NCBI GenBank assembly: GCA_937139495.1
Contig: CAKZQC010000015.1
Location: 120,455-184,454, forward strand
Origin: an uncultured Saprospiraceae bacterium
GTDB taxonomy: Bacteria > Bacteroidota > Bacteroidia > Chitinophagales > Saprospiraceae
Reading direction: 5' to 3'
Length of the DNA: 64,000 nucleotides
This document shows positions 18,901 through 26,315 of this stretch, one piece after another (positions within the stretch are counted from its first letter, which is position 1; every line of letters begins with the position of its first letter). The position numbers and the translations under genes are program-made. Under the pieces are notes generated by a model that saw only the letters and a program-made list of their open reading frames with translations, was not told the DNA's origin and ran no database searches.

Positions 18901-21463
18901 CAAAACTAGCCGTTACAGAACTACAGTTGTCGTTGGTATTGACGGTGTCAATCAATAAAAATGGGGTAATACTCGAATTGCCTGAACTGTTGAGATAGCT
19001 GTTGATATTGCGACAAGTAATAGTAGGTGGTATGTTATCTTCAATGACTACGCCCATCAAACAACTATCTTGATTGCCAGAAGCATCACTGACTGTCAAG
19101 TAAACTATTTGACTACCCAAATTATTGCAATTGTAGTTTTCGGTAGTTTTGCCATTGATTAAGTAATTGGTGATACTACAGTTGTCAGTACTGTTAGAAT
19201 CTGCAGCGATAGCTGCTAAAGTAGCCCTGCCTGTTGCGTCGAGTTGTAAGGTAACGGAAGCTCTACAAAGGGCTTCTGGAGCGATGGTGTCCAATACATT
19301 GACTACAGTCGTACAACTATCGAAGTTGCCCGATTGGTCTTCTACGATTAGTTGTGTAGCAATGGGTGTTCCCAAGTCAGAACAGTTAAAATTGATAAAT
19401 CGAACACCTATGGTGTTGACAAAACTATCGACAACACTACAATTGTCGCTGCTGCCAGTACTCAGCTGTTGAGCGAAGAGCGTTGCGGTACCTGTGTTGT
19501 TCAGATAAACATTTGGTGAAGCACACTGTGCCACAGGATTGATGGTATCTAGTACAGTGATAGTAGCAGTACAGGTATTGGTATTGCCAAAAGAATCAAT
19601 GACCGTCAAGCTGACGGCATTGTTTGCCAAATTGCTACAGTCATAACTAATACTTGGACTGCCATTGACCAAAAAAGTCAACTGGTCTTGTGTACAAATA
19701 TCAATGCTATTGTCATTGATACTATCTGCTATAATAGTGGTTAGACCATTGTTGTCTAAATAGGCAGTTCTGTTGCGACATCTAGCGGAAGGGGGTATCG
19801 TGTCTCTTATCAATAGTGTGGATTGGCAAGAATCTAGATTACCATTACTATCATAAACCGTCAGGGTCACGGCTTGAGGATTGGCAGTGTGACTGCAATC
19901 GTAAGAGATGCTTACTTGGTTGTTGATACGAAGGCTATCAATATTACAGACATCAAAACTTCCGTCGTTGATATTGCTAGCAAAAGCTGTAACTAGACCA
20001 GCAGCATCTAGATAAAGCGTGTCTTTTTTGCAAATAGCCACAGGCGAAATAGTATCGACGATGGTAATAACAGCATTCTCGCAGGTATCTAAGTTGCCAC
20101 TGATGTCCGCTACAATAAGTCGTACGGTATCGGTGCCAACATCGGCACAAGTGTAGGTAGGAGGTGGAGCAAATTGGCTGCCTATCCAACGTCCTATAAT
20201 AGGCGGACAAACGTCAAAACTACCTGCATCTAAATTGATAGCAGGTACTGTCACAGCTCCATTAATAGCATTGGTCAAGTAAGCGGTATGGCTGCCACAG
20301 ACTGCCGTAGGTGCTATGGTATCCAAAAAACGGACAATAATGCGACACGAATCGACATTGCCGTAGGCATCAGTAGCTCGGAACCAGTATTGTTGAAAAT
20401 TAGTAATACAGTTGACTGTTATTTTATCGCTCCAAGTAGAACCAAATAATGAACGTATCTCTTTGGTCACGCCACTGCAATTGTCACTAGCACCTACAAA
20501 GTTAGCAAAGAAAGTATCTCTGCCATCGGCTCCCAGATAACGGTCGCCCCATCGGCTAGGGGAACAATCTTGTAACAGTGGTGGACTAAGATCTACCGTA
20601 TTGACGGTACTAACACAACTTTCTGTATTGCCCAATTTGTCGGTAATACTCATCGTGACAGTTGTCGGTGCGCCAATATTGCTGCAATTAACACTGCTAG
20701 GCGAAAAAGTAATATCTTGCACTTGACAAGACACATCACTAGCACTATCCAAATCGGCAAACGAAAAAACGTGTGTTCCTGACTGGTCAAGTGCTACTGT
20801 TGCATTGCTTTGGCAGTTGGCTGCCAGACTCGTAAAATCACAAGTAACGAGCGTAATGCAGTAGGAGTGAATACACAAAAGAGGTCCTGCCAAAGGGGCA
20901 TCGTCGATAGCACCTACCGACCAGTTGCCGTAAGGCGATTGTCCTGTGTAGAAACTCAATGGTGTTCCGTTTGTCCCAAAAGTATCTCTAGCCGTGTTCG
21001 GTATTCCTGCTGGTAACAATGAGGGGAAGCCTTGCCTAAATACAATGGTATCTTGTATGACATTGTTATTGCCAACAAAACTAGAGGTCGTAACAGGGGC
21101 AGAAAAATTGCCGGTGACCGCAGATGCTGCAATCGTACGAGAGCCACTAGCAGGACTTTTGAGAAAAAATCCAACTTGACTCAAGTCAGGTGCTAAACCT
21201 GTAGTCGTTGTGCAAGATCCGTCGTCAGTCTTTGACCAGACAATTTCTACTACGACTTCGACCACTTGGTGCCCTATCGGAATATCGGTGCCAGAAGCAA
21301 AATTGATACTACCGACCGCCGTACCAAGCGTACTTCCGTAACTTTGTGTTGGACCATTGTAGCATTTAGTAATCGTGTTTTGAAAATTGGTGAGCTGTGC
21401 AGCCGTTTGTTGTGTAGTAAGTAGTAGTGTAGTGAGGAGGAGGAGTAAACAAAACTTAGGCAT
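15950..21463 (-). CDS. Giant T9SS-secreted protein: P-domain-like head, HYR-like repeats, type B sorting domain
   Basis: 1837 residues. A Sec signal peptide ends near Q-T-A-A-Q (about 22). Residues about 25-205 resemble a proprotein-convertase P domain (ending SPYGNWSVGAIDDAPLAGPLLCIHS in two blocks). Then about 13 HYR-like units of 80-90 residues follow, most opening with a D-T-I-A-P-V-A-x-C type motif and carrying S-x-D-N-C-S or S-F-D-V-C and D-x-S-G-N-x-D-S-C. After these come three A-x-A-G-x-D units, a cadherin-like segment (VTANDIL) and the CHU_C/TIGR04131 sorting domain (NAFTPNGDGSNDRF, FNRWGNLVYQ, W-E-G-T, LPNGTYFYIL). HYR units are Ig-like adhesion modules. The protein is exported by T9SS and probably held on the surface or matrix. 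The gene stands alone. Confidence 0.92.
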   Translation of the reverse strand: MPKFCLLLLLTTLLLTTQQTAAQLTNFQNTITKCYNGPTQSYGSTLGTAVGSINFASGTDIPIGHQVVEVVVEIVWSKTDDGSCTTTTGLAPDLSQVGFFLKSPASGSRTIAASAVTGNFSAPVTTSSFVGNNNVIQDTIVFRQGFPSLLPAGIPNTARDTFGTNGTPLSFYTGQSPYGNWSVGAIDDAPLAGPLLCIHSYCITLVTCDFTSLAANCQSNATVALDQSGTHVFSFADLDSASDVSCQVQDITFSPSSVNCSNIGAPTTVTMSITDKLGNTESCVSTVNTVDLSPPLLQDCSPSRWGDRYLGADGRDTFFANFVGASDNCSGVTKEIRSLFGSTWSDKITVNCITNFQQYWFRATDAYGNVDSCRIIVRFLDTIAPTAVCGSHTAYLTNAINGAVTVPAINLDAGSFDVCPPIIGRWIGSQFAPPPTYTCADVGTDTVRLIVADISGNLDTCENAVITIVDTISPVAICKKDTLYLDAAGLVTAFASNINDGSFDVCNIDSLRINNQVSISYDCSHTANPQAVTLTVYDSNGNLDSCQSTLLIRDTIPPSARCRNRTAYLDNNGLTTIIADSINDNSIDICTQDQLTFLVNGSPSISYDCSNLANNAVSLTVIDSFGNTNTCTATITVLDTINPVAQCASPNVYLNNTGTATLFAQQLSTGSSDNCSVVDSFVNTIGVRFINFNCSDLGTPIATQLIVEDQSGNFDSCTTVVNVLDTIAPEALCRASVTLQLDATGRATLAAIAADSNSTDNCSITNYLINGKTTENYNCNNLGSQIVYLTVSDASGNQDSCLMGVVIEDNIPPTITCRNINSYLNSSGNSSITPFLLIDTVNTNDNCSSVTASFADGSTRIHYDCDSIGNNSVQVLVTDNDGNTASCVTNVLVIDTIAPIANCRTNPLRVQLGSNSQVTVFPSSIDNGSFDICQLSNRLINGADSLVLNCANLGNNTVTLLVEDNSGSQNTCSATIIVEDNTAPVAVCSDTTLYLNSSGSVQLAAQQIDGGSFDNCSNVNFSINGQSFVNFNCSQLGVNPVPLTVTDGFGLSSQCVANVTVLDTLIPIANCVPNNSITVFLDSNCFASLPAARFNLNSLDNCSGSISYWINGAANATFNATNITTNSRNVVLTVRDLSGNFDTCSTIVQVYDTMAPVALCQPDTLYLTSSTVTLFPNSINNNSVDNCSSPVLTLNGQASLSFDCNQLGSNPVTLLATDLDGNQDSCTTTVTIIDIAPPVAACRLSVNAYLDPISNLAILNPITADNNSTDNCGIFDYILLQDSFDCSYVNQNTTITLIVSDPSGNLDSCSTTLVVLDTIAPMARCIAADTLYFSGAAINITAATIDAGSSDNCSLASYSIDQSSFDCPDIGINTVTLTVRDSSGNTSFCTSLISLVDSSVTADAGTDQLLCTSDSTILVGNSPTGSLTGQWTSNSSATIQNPASATTAITNLPDGRHVFYWSLSSPSCSNLSTDSVIIEVLSPSSDIANAGFDQFLCEANTITLAGNSPMISTAQWTQPTNQANSGITIANPTDSSSAVNGLTPGVYTFFWEFTNGVCGVHDIDTIKITIDAIPNNRAYAGADISCSPDTIALNATAPTTGVGRWYSLDSNTIIYNPTNPFSLASNFVNDTTRLVWALSYNTCTDYLTDTMSVLLNAVSPLAVADTFLLNTSGAQQAIDVTANDILTVNWQIIVLERLGQGDLTNLSNGSFDVDISGVKTTQYFTYQVCNSNCPVICDTAEVVLYIEETENCYIPNAFTPNGDGSNDRFIIPCLDNVQQKAALSVFNRWGNLVYQTDNYLSDWEGTHRDQPLPNGTYFYILKITDKQPQKGSIEIRR

Positions 21464-21591
21464 AAAAAGCTATTTAGTAGTAGATAAATAATTCCATTCA
21501 GTAGATTTGGGAATAGTTTTTTTTATTGATAAATAATAGAAAATATATTATGTAGTAATATTGCTTCAAAGGTAACTAATAAATTTTATTA

Positions 21592-21641
21592 GATGTCCAA
21601 ATAGTTTGTTAATCATTTGATTAACAAACTATTTGGACATC
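21592..21641. other. Perfect 24-bp inverted repeat upstream of the giant gene
   Basis: GATGTCCAAATAGTTTGTTAATCA and its exact complement are separated by TT. It lies 129 nt before the start of the giant gene and just beyond the msrA terminator. It could be a second terminator for msrA or a regulatory structure. The A/T-rich ends do not form a clean U-tract. Confidence 0.7.
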
Positions 21642-21653
21642 ATTACCGGGCTT

Positions 21654-21693
21654 AAAAAATGTCAAATATTCCGAAAAATATTTGACATTTTTT
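21654..21693 (-). terminator. msrA terminator
   Basis: AAAAAATGTCAAATATT pairs with AATATTTGACATTTTTT over a CCGAAA loop. It lies about 30 nt past the msrA stop and is followed on the minus strand by a U-run. Confidence 0.85.
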
Positions 21694-21721
21694 TGTTTTA
21701 GCTATCAAGTGCTGAAATCAT

Positions 21722-22387
21722 CTAATGGTCTTTTTTAATTAAGTCAGGGAATTTAGCTTTGAAACGATTGAGGCGAGGAACCGATACATTGCGAATGTAG
21801 CTGGCATTCGGATGTAGTTTTTCATAATCTTGATGATAATCTTCTCCGATCCAAAATTTTTCAAATTTCATGACTTCTGCTGCTACTTTTTGTGGTGCTA
21901 AGTCTTTGTTTAATTTGGCTACTTTTTCATCAATGATTTTCTTTTGTTCTTCATTCTGATAAAAAACAATAGAACGATATTGAGAACCAATATCTCCTCC
22001 TTGACCGTTTACTTGCGTCACGTTTTGAGAACCAAAATAGACATCAACTAAAGTGCTAAAGCTAATTATATTGGCGTCATAAATAATTTCTACGGCTTCA
22101 GCATGACCCGTTTGTCCTGTATTGGAAGTCTCGTACGTCGGGTTTTTGGTATGCCCACCTGAATAGCCAGAAATAGACTCTTTGACCCCAATCACACTTT
22201 CGTACACTGCTTCTACACACCAAAAACAGCCAGAGGCAAAGTAAGCTCTTTGCAAATTTGCTTCTTCTGCGGGGGGAGTTGTAGTTGTTTTAGTAGGAGG
22301 TTCGGTCGAAGGTTTTTTGGAGACCTGCGAACAACCAACCAACAAAAGTAAAGTAGTTGCTAGAAATAGCTGCTGTATTTTTTTCAT
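21722..22387 (-). CDS. msrA: Peptide methionine-S-sulfoxide reductase MsrA, lipoprotein form
   Basis: 221 residues from the ATG at 22387. Eleven extra upstream codons are possible, but this start gives a proper lipoprotein signal with lipobox LLVGC, followed by a Pro/Thr-rich linker. The catalytic motif G-C-F-W-C-V-E is present, as are SGYSGGHTKNPTYE, GHAEAVEI and the QYRSIVFY block. It reduces methionine-S-sulfoxide in exported proteins, presumably in the periplasm where the lipid anchor places it. Resolving cysteines are not obvious near the C-terminus. The gene is alone, with a strong inverted repeat in its leader. Confidence 0.94.
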   Translation of the reverse strand: MKKIQQLFLATTLLLLVGCSQVSKKPSTEPPTKTTTTPPAEEANLQRAYFASGCFWCVEAVYESVIGVKESISGYSGGHTKNPTYETSNTGQTGHAEAVEIIYDANIISFSTLVDVYFGSQNVTQVNGQGGDIGSQYRSIVFYQNEEQKKIIDEKVAKLNKDLAPQKVAAEVMKFEKFWIGEDYHQDYEKLHPNASYIRNVSVPRLNRFKAKFPDLIKKDH

Positions 22388-22408
22388 AGTGTTTTTTTTA
22401 TTGCTGTC

Positions 22409-22443
22409 AATAATAGACATGCTCTTAGAGTATGTCTATTATT
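22409..22443. other. Inverted repeat in the msrA leader
   Basis: AATAATAGACAT and ATGTCTATTATT form a 12-bp stem that an inner CTC/GAG pair extends. It begins 22 nt upstream of the msrA start, so it could act as an operator or an RNA hairpin that limits translation. Confidence 0.6.
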
Positions 22444-22490
22444 ATAGTTTTTGATAATTTGTGTAGGATTTTTTTGTTAGATAAGACTCA

Positions 22491-22526
22491 TTTTCCACCT
22501 CATAGCCTTAGCTATGGGGTGGAAAA
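22491..22526. other. 16-bp hairpin upstream of msrA
   Basis: TTTTCCACCTCATAGC pairs with GCTATGGGGTGGAAAA around CTTA with one G-T pair. A stretch of Ts lies to the left, but no gene ends immediately upstream on either strand. Confidence 0.55.
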
Positions 22527-22652
22527 TAGGCGAAATATAACAGGAAAAGACATTTCAAATTACAAATTAATATAATCTTAGGCATGCTCTTAGTACGAGA
22601 AATGAATCTCAAACTTATAACCTCAAAAGAAGGGTTTTTGTTGTATAAAAAA

Positions 22653-22682
22653 AGGTTGATTTTCTGTAGAGAAAATCAACCT
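22653..22682. terminator. Terminator-like hairpin in the 22.4-22.9 kb spacer
   Basis: AGGTTGATTTTCT and AGAAAATCAACCT form a perfect 13-bp stem over GTAG, with an A-run on the left that would serve as U-tract for minus-strand transcription. It implies a transcript from its right, perhaps a small RNA ending here. Confidence 0.5.
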
Positions 22683-22747
22683 GATACACAAATCACACAC
22701 ACACATTACAACTTTGTAGAAAAATTACTTTCTCTACAAAAAAAACG

Positions 22748-22779
22748 AGCGTTGGAAATTTCCCCCGAGCAAACCAACG
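22748..22779. other. GC-rich hairpin GCGTTGG/CCAACGC
   Basis: A 7-bp stem with an 18-nt loop containing CCCCCGAGC, in an AT-rich spacer. Together with the terminator-like hairpin at 22653 it could be part of a minus-strand small RNA (inference). Confidence 0.35.
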
Positions 22780-22901
22780 CCCTAGTTCTGCTTGTTCCTA
22801 TTGGAGTCATACAGAATTTTCTTTTTTGCAAAACAACTTTTTTGCTTTGTCTTTGCTATTAATACGCAGGGTATTGGAGTAGGTCACTTTTTTGCAAAAA
22901 A

Positions 22902-22937
22902 AAAACTTTCAAATAAAATTAATTATTTGAAAGTTTT
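22902..22937 (-). terminator. Terminator of the sulfotransferase gene
   Basis: AAAACTTTCAAATAA pairs with TTATTTGAAAGTTTT over AATTAA. It is 22 nt past the minus-strand stop and followed by a U-run on that strand. Confidence 0.85.
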
Positions 22938-22958
22938 CGTTTTTGACCAATCTACTAC

Positions 22959-24116
22959 CTATTCTGTAGGTGTTTTTTGACCGTACTCTTTGGCGTAGCC
23001 ATAGGTGTCGAACACAAAGCTACATTCAGTTTGTATGCGCTTGACCAAATGCTCAGGAATCGGCACAAACTTATTTTTCTTGTAATTCTTTTTGGAGTCT
23101 AAATATTCCTGAATGAGTGGTTTTTGAACGTCCCAATTGCCTAAATCTAATGTTTTGTAGATGTTCTCAAAAATTTCAATTTCATTTTCTGCACCCAAAT
23201 CATCAAACGCAATTTCTACCAATTGTCCTTCTGGAATATGTTTTTTGCTATTCAAATAGCCCTGCATCATCGAGCGATAGTTTTCGATAATAATATCGTC
23301 TTCTAGGTCTAGCGAAATATCTTGCAAGCTTTGGTCGCGCAATACCGTACGGTGCAAGTGCTTGGTTGACAAATAGACCTGATAGGGATTGCGATGGATA
23401 TAAATGAACTTAGCATCTGGAAAAAGCTCCAAAAGCTGCTTGGCTCTAGCGGTGTTGTTAGGGTTTTTGAGCAATAATTGTTTTTCCTTATTAGCATGGC
23501 TCAACACCTTTAGCATGTACATGTAGTATTTTTTCCATCGCTTGTAGCGACGTGGGGAGATACCTTGAAACAAATTAATTTGATTAAAGTAATTTCTATT
23601 CTTAGGAAAATAAAAACTATTCACCCCTGCTTCAGGTACGATATTAGACATTACTTGTTCTTCTTCGGCAGGAGCCGTAATGGTAAATTCGACATTATCC
23701 TGCGGACGTTTTTTGGGTACGAAAGGAGCCAAAATTTTGTCCATTCCAGCTAACCCCAGCATACATATATTGAAGAAAAAAGTTTGAATGTTGGCAATGT
23801 AGCCAAAACGCTTATCTTTTGCCATCGTATAATGAATGTGGGTCGTGCCACTACGCCAATGCCCAAGTATAAAAATGGGGGCGCCATTCTTACTCACGTT
23901 TATGTTTTTGAGTTTGAAATGCAAAATCATTCGCTGTATCCACTGAAAAGGCGTGGTAATCGTCGAGAATATCAAAATTTTGGTGACTAACCAAAACTTA
24001 CTTTTAGAGATAGTATTACGACCGAAGAGTCGCCACAAGGTACTCAAGCGAGTAACATACAATTGACTACCAGGTATTTTATAATTAGATTTCGGATTTT
24101 CTTTAACTGTATTCAT
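22959..24116 (-). CDS. PAPS-dependent sulfotransferase family protein
   Basis: 385 residues. The 5'-phosphosulfate loop is FILGHWRSGTTHIHY (about residues 82-96), and the 3'-phosphate site lies in KFIYIHRNPYQVYLSTKHLHR. Between them, LLLKNPNNTARAKQLLELFPDAK fits the family (shown as one recognisable segment). It would transfer sulfate from PAPS to a hydroxyl on a glycan, lipid or small molecule; the acceptor is unknown. There is no signal peptide. The gene is flanked by its own terminator and has no neighbouring sulfate-activation genes. Confidence 0.87.
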   Translation of the reverse strand: MNTVKENPKSNYKIPGSQLYVTRLSTLWRLFGRNTISKSKFWLVTKILIFSTITTPFQWIQRMILHFKLKNINVSKNGAPIFILGHWRSGTTHIHYTMAKDKRFGYIANIQTFFFNICMLGLAGMDKILAPFVPKKRPQDNVEFTITAPAEEEQVMSNIVPEAGVNSFYFPKNRNYFNQINLFQGISPRRYKRWKKYYMYMLKVLSHANKEKQLLLKNPNNTARAKQLLELFPDAKFIYIHRNPYQVYLSTKHLHRTVLRDQSLQDISLDLEDDIIIENYRSMMQGYLNSKKHIPEGQLVEIAFDDLGAENEIEIFENIYKTLDLGNWDVQKPLIQEYLDSKKNYKKNKFVPIPEHLVKRIQTECSFVFDTYGYAKEYGQKTPTE

Positions 24117-24232
24117 ATCTTATTTTCAGTGTACTGTATTAGTTGTAATAGTATTCGTGATGTATTATTGGAGTGGTCAACTTGACTACGCCATAGCTAT
24201 AAGTATTTTGTCAATCGTTTTGTTTACCAACT

Positions 24233-25429
24233 CTATTTGTTTATTGTCAAATAAGGGTGTATTTTTTGGTACGTGCCTTTGTTGTCGTCAAATTCTTCTA
24301 ATATTTGTAGCATTTCTACGCTACTGAATTTCCCTTCATTTTCTCGGTATTTAACAATCGCTTTGGCATGAAACCAACGCAAATAAGGATGTGCTTTGAG
24401 TTGTTCGACGGTTGCCAAATTAATATCTAAGTATTGTATAATAGGCTCAGGACAAGTTAAGTAGGGCAACATGCCTTGTAGGGTAGAATCTGCCAATCCA
24501 TACACTTCGCCGACTTGAGCAGGAGCTACAAAACCACCTAACTGTAAGCGATATTTAATAATGCGTTTGGCAAAAGATACCCCAATTCCTCTAAATTGTT
24601 CAAAGTCAGCCGCTGCGGCGGTATTAATATCAATGGAGTACATTTTGGGGGCTTGCCACTTACTTTTAGCTTTGGGCTGTGCCACAATAACAATATATGC
24701 CGCCAAATGCTCGTACAACTCAGGCGGAAAGCCATATATTTTTTTCAAATCTTCTTTCGTTCTAAACTGACCACCTTTGCTTCTATAATTGATAATACTT
24801 TGACTAGTTTTGGTCGCAATCCCCAAGGCTTGTAAGCTCGCAAGGTCTGCGGTATTGGGATCAAAATTGAAAGGAGGTGGCAACTCAGCAGGCGTATCGG
24901 CTTCTTGTTCTTGTGGAGTATTTGCCTTGGAAGGCAAATCAATAAAAGGAGCCAATTGCTCATAATGACTAGGGGAGAGGGTGTATATTTTTTTTAAGGA
25001 TTCTTTATCTCTAAACTGACCGCCTTTGTTGCGATAGTTGATTATACTTTTGATGGTACGGGCAGGCAATTGCATCGCCTCCAATTGTTGGGCACTAGCC
25101 GTATTTGGGTCAAATAAACTAGGGCGCAGGGGTTTATTATTTTCTTTTTCTTGTTCCACTTTCCAATCTTTTTTTTGATTGGCAGGATAGCGATTGTTTG
25201 CGTACTTATTAGCGTAGCGTTGTTTTTTTTCGGCAGCTAGTTGCTGCAATCCTGCTTCAAAAGCCGCTATTTCAGCTTTGTCGGCTTCCAAATCAACCAT
25301 TGGCGTAGCCACCCAATGAGGCATTTGCCAAGAGGCAAGCAACAATAACGCCACGACCACTAGTAGCACCAAAACGCCTAAGCGTTCTTTTTTGGTATAA
25401 TAAAAATAATCTTTGAGGGCGTTGGACAT
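24233..25429 (-). CDS. Membrane-anchored protein with four ComEA-type helix-hairpin-helix units
   Basis: 398 residues. One membrane segment (about 19-38, RLGVLVLLVVVALLLLASW) follows a short basic N-terminus. Four repeats of about 60 residues start with F-D-P-N-T-A, F-D-P-N-T-A, I-D-I-N-T-A and L-D-I-N-L-A, each with an I-I-x-Y-R-x-x-G-x-F core. They resemble the ComEA DNA-binding HhH domain in tandem. Topology puts them outside the inner membrane. A role in DNA uptake or binding is plausible, but T9SS- and cell-envelope-linked HhH proteins also exist. Four copies is more than the usual one or two. Confidence 0.85.
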   Translation of the reverse strand: MSNALKDYFYYTKKERLGVLVLLVVVALLLLASWQMPHWVATPMVDLEADKAEIAAFEAGLQQLAAEKKQRYANKYANNRYPANQKKDWKVEQEKENNKPLRPSLFDPNTASAQQLEAMQLPARTIKSIINYRNKGGQFRDKESLKKIYTLSPSHYEQLAPFIDLPSKANTPQEQEADTPAELPPPFNFDPNTADLASLQALGIATKTSQSIINYRSKGGQFRTKEDLKKIYGFPPELYEHLAAYIVIVAQPKAKSKWQAPKMYSIDINTAAAADFEQFRGIGVSFAKRIIKYRLQLGGFVAPAQVGEVYGLADSTLQGMLPYLTCPEPIIQYLDINLATVEQLKAHPYLRWFHAKAIVKYRENEGKFSSVEMLQILEEFDDNKGTYQKIHPYLTINK

Positions 25430-25510
25430 AGTAGAAAGGATAAGTAATAGGAATAACTAGCTTCAAAAATAGAAAAGTATTAGCAAACCACCTATTGGAA
25501 ATTGTACAAA

Positions 25511-25540
25511 AAAAAAGACACTCTTAAAGAGTGCCTTATT
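25511..25540 (-). terminator. Terminator downstream of the 143-residue secreted protein gene
   Basis: CACTC and GAGTG around TTAAA, with imperfect A/T extension. A run of As to the left provides the minus-strand U-tract, about 50 nt past the stop of 25592-26023. Confidence 0.7.
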
Positions 25541-25591
25541 TTTTGTTGGTTTATTAAGTTATGAGCCAAAACAAACCGAACTGCCTTTTAT

Positions 25592-26023
25592 TTATAAATT
25601 CTGACCAATGGTTCCTTCTTCTGCTTGAGCACTAGTTTTTACAATTACTTGATAGCCTTTAGGTGACTGTACTTCAAAGCTAAAAGTTTCTTGCAACAAG
25701 GTTCCTTTAATCGTTACCAAGTTGCTTATTTTGGGCATCGTGATAACCAACTGACCTTCTACGGTTTCAGTTTTTAGTTCGTAACGTCCTACTACTACCA
25801 ATCTTTTGGCAATATTATCATCAAAATTGAGGACATTGACCGTAGCGGTCACACGGATGTAATCCTTGTCCCACTCCAATACGCTGACTTCACCAGGTAA
25901 GTTTACCACGGCTAGACTATTGCCATCTAAAGCAACAGATTTAACGAGTACTTTTTCTACTTGTGCTTGTGTAGTAGTCACGAAGGCAAAAGCAAGTACG
26001 ATTAGTGTAATTATTGTTTTCAT
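25592..26023 (-). CDS. Small secreted beta-rich protein of unknown function
   Basis: 143 residues with a clear Sec signal peptide ending T-T-Q-A-Q near 21. The mature part alternates hydrophobic and polar residues, as in a beta sandwich, with short strands (KVLVKSVALDG, VSVLEWDKDYIRVTATV). The pattern recalls DUF4097-type putative adhesin proteins, but it is short and I cannot assign it firmly. It lies between terminator-like hairpins and is probably transcribed alone. Location is expected to be periplasmic or extracellular. Confidence 0.75.
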   Translation of the reverse strand: MKTIITLIVLAFAFVTTTQAQVEKVLVKSVALDGNSLAVVNLPGEVSVLEWDKDYIRVTATVNVLNFDDNIAKRLVVVGRYELKTETVEGQLVITMPKISNLVTIKGTLLQETFSFEVQSPKGYQVIVKTSAQAEEGTIGQNL

Positions 26024-26259
26024 TTGTTCTATATTTTAGATTATATCTTGTTGTCGTTGTTCGTTTGTTATTAGAACACAAATGTAAAAATAAGAGTTCA
26101 ATAAAACAAGCCTTTATTCCAAATATTATTTTGATGAAAGGGGTGTAATTGTCTGTTCGTGAATTTATATTTTGCTTTTTTGCTTTAGTTGGAATTTTGG
26201 TTGGATTTTTTTTTTAAAAAAAATTAAAATTCTGCTGAATCTACTCTAGGCAGAATAAA
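26024..26259. other. AT-rich intergenic region upstream of the small secreted protein
   Basis: About 240 nt with no coding signal. It contains a small ATTCTGC/GCAGAAT hairpin (26229-26256) next to the hemH terminator and presumably holds the promoter of 25592-26023. I could not pick out a promoter. Confidence 0.5.
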
Positions 26260-26288
26260 AAAAAATCACTCCAAAGGAGTGATTTTTT
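26260..26288. terminator. hemH terminator
   Basis: AAAAAATCACTCC pairs perfectly with GGAGTGATTTTTT over AAA, 27 nt past the minus-strand hemH stop. Confidence 0.9.
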
Positions 26289-26315
26289 ATGTTTTTTTTG
26301 ACGGGTTAATATTTG

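Larger units (their letters stand above)
22388..22958. other. Hairpin-rich intergenic region between msrA and the sulfotransferase gene
   Basis: 571 nt without a convincing gene. Five inverted repeats lie in a row (22409-22443, 22491-22526, 22653-22682, 22748-22779, 22902-22937), with a short CA run near 22690. A 92-codon plus-strand frame (22584-22862) crosses two of the hairpins and has no protein-like composition. A small RNA could be encoded here. Confidence 0.6.

Noticed and set aside
16079..21179. Many plus-strand open frames of 60-100 codons opposite the giant gene
   Set aside because: They are antisense shadows of one continuous 1837-codon frame with clear repeats and a sorting domain.
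22584..22862. 92-codon plus-strand frame in the msrA-sulfotransferase spacer
   Set aside because: It crosses two inverted repeats, has low-complexity Leu/Phe composition and no family resemblance.
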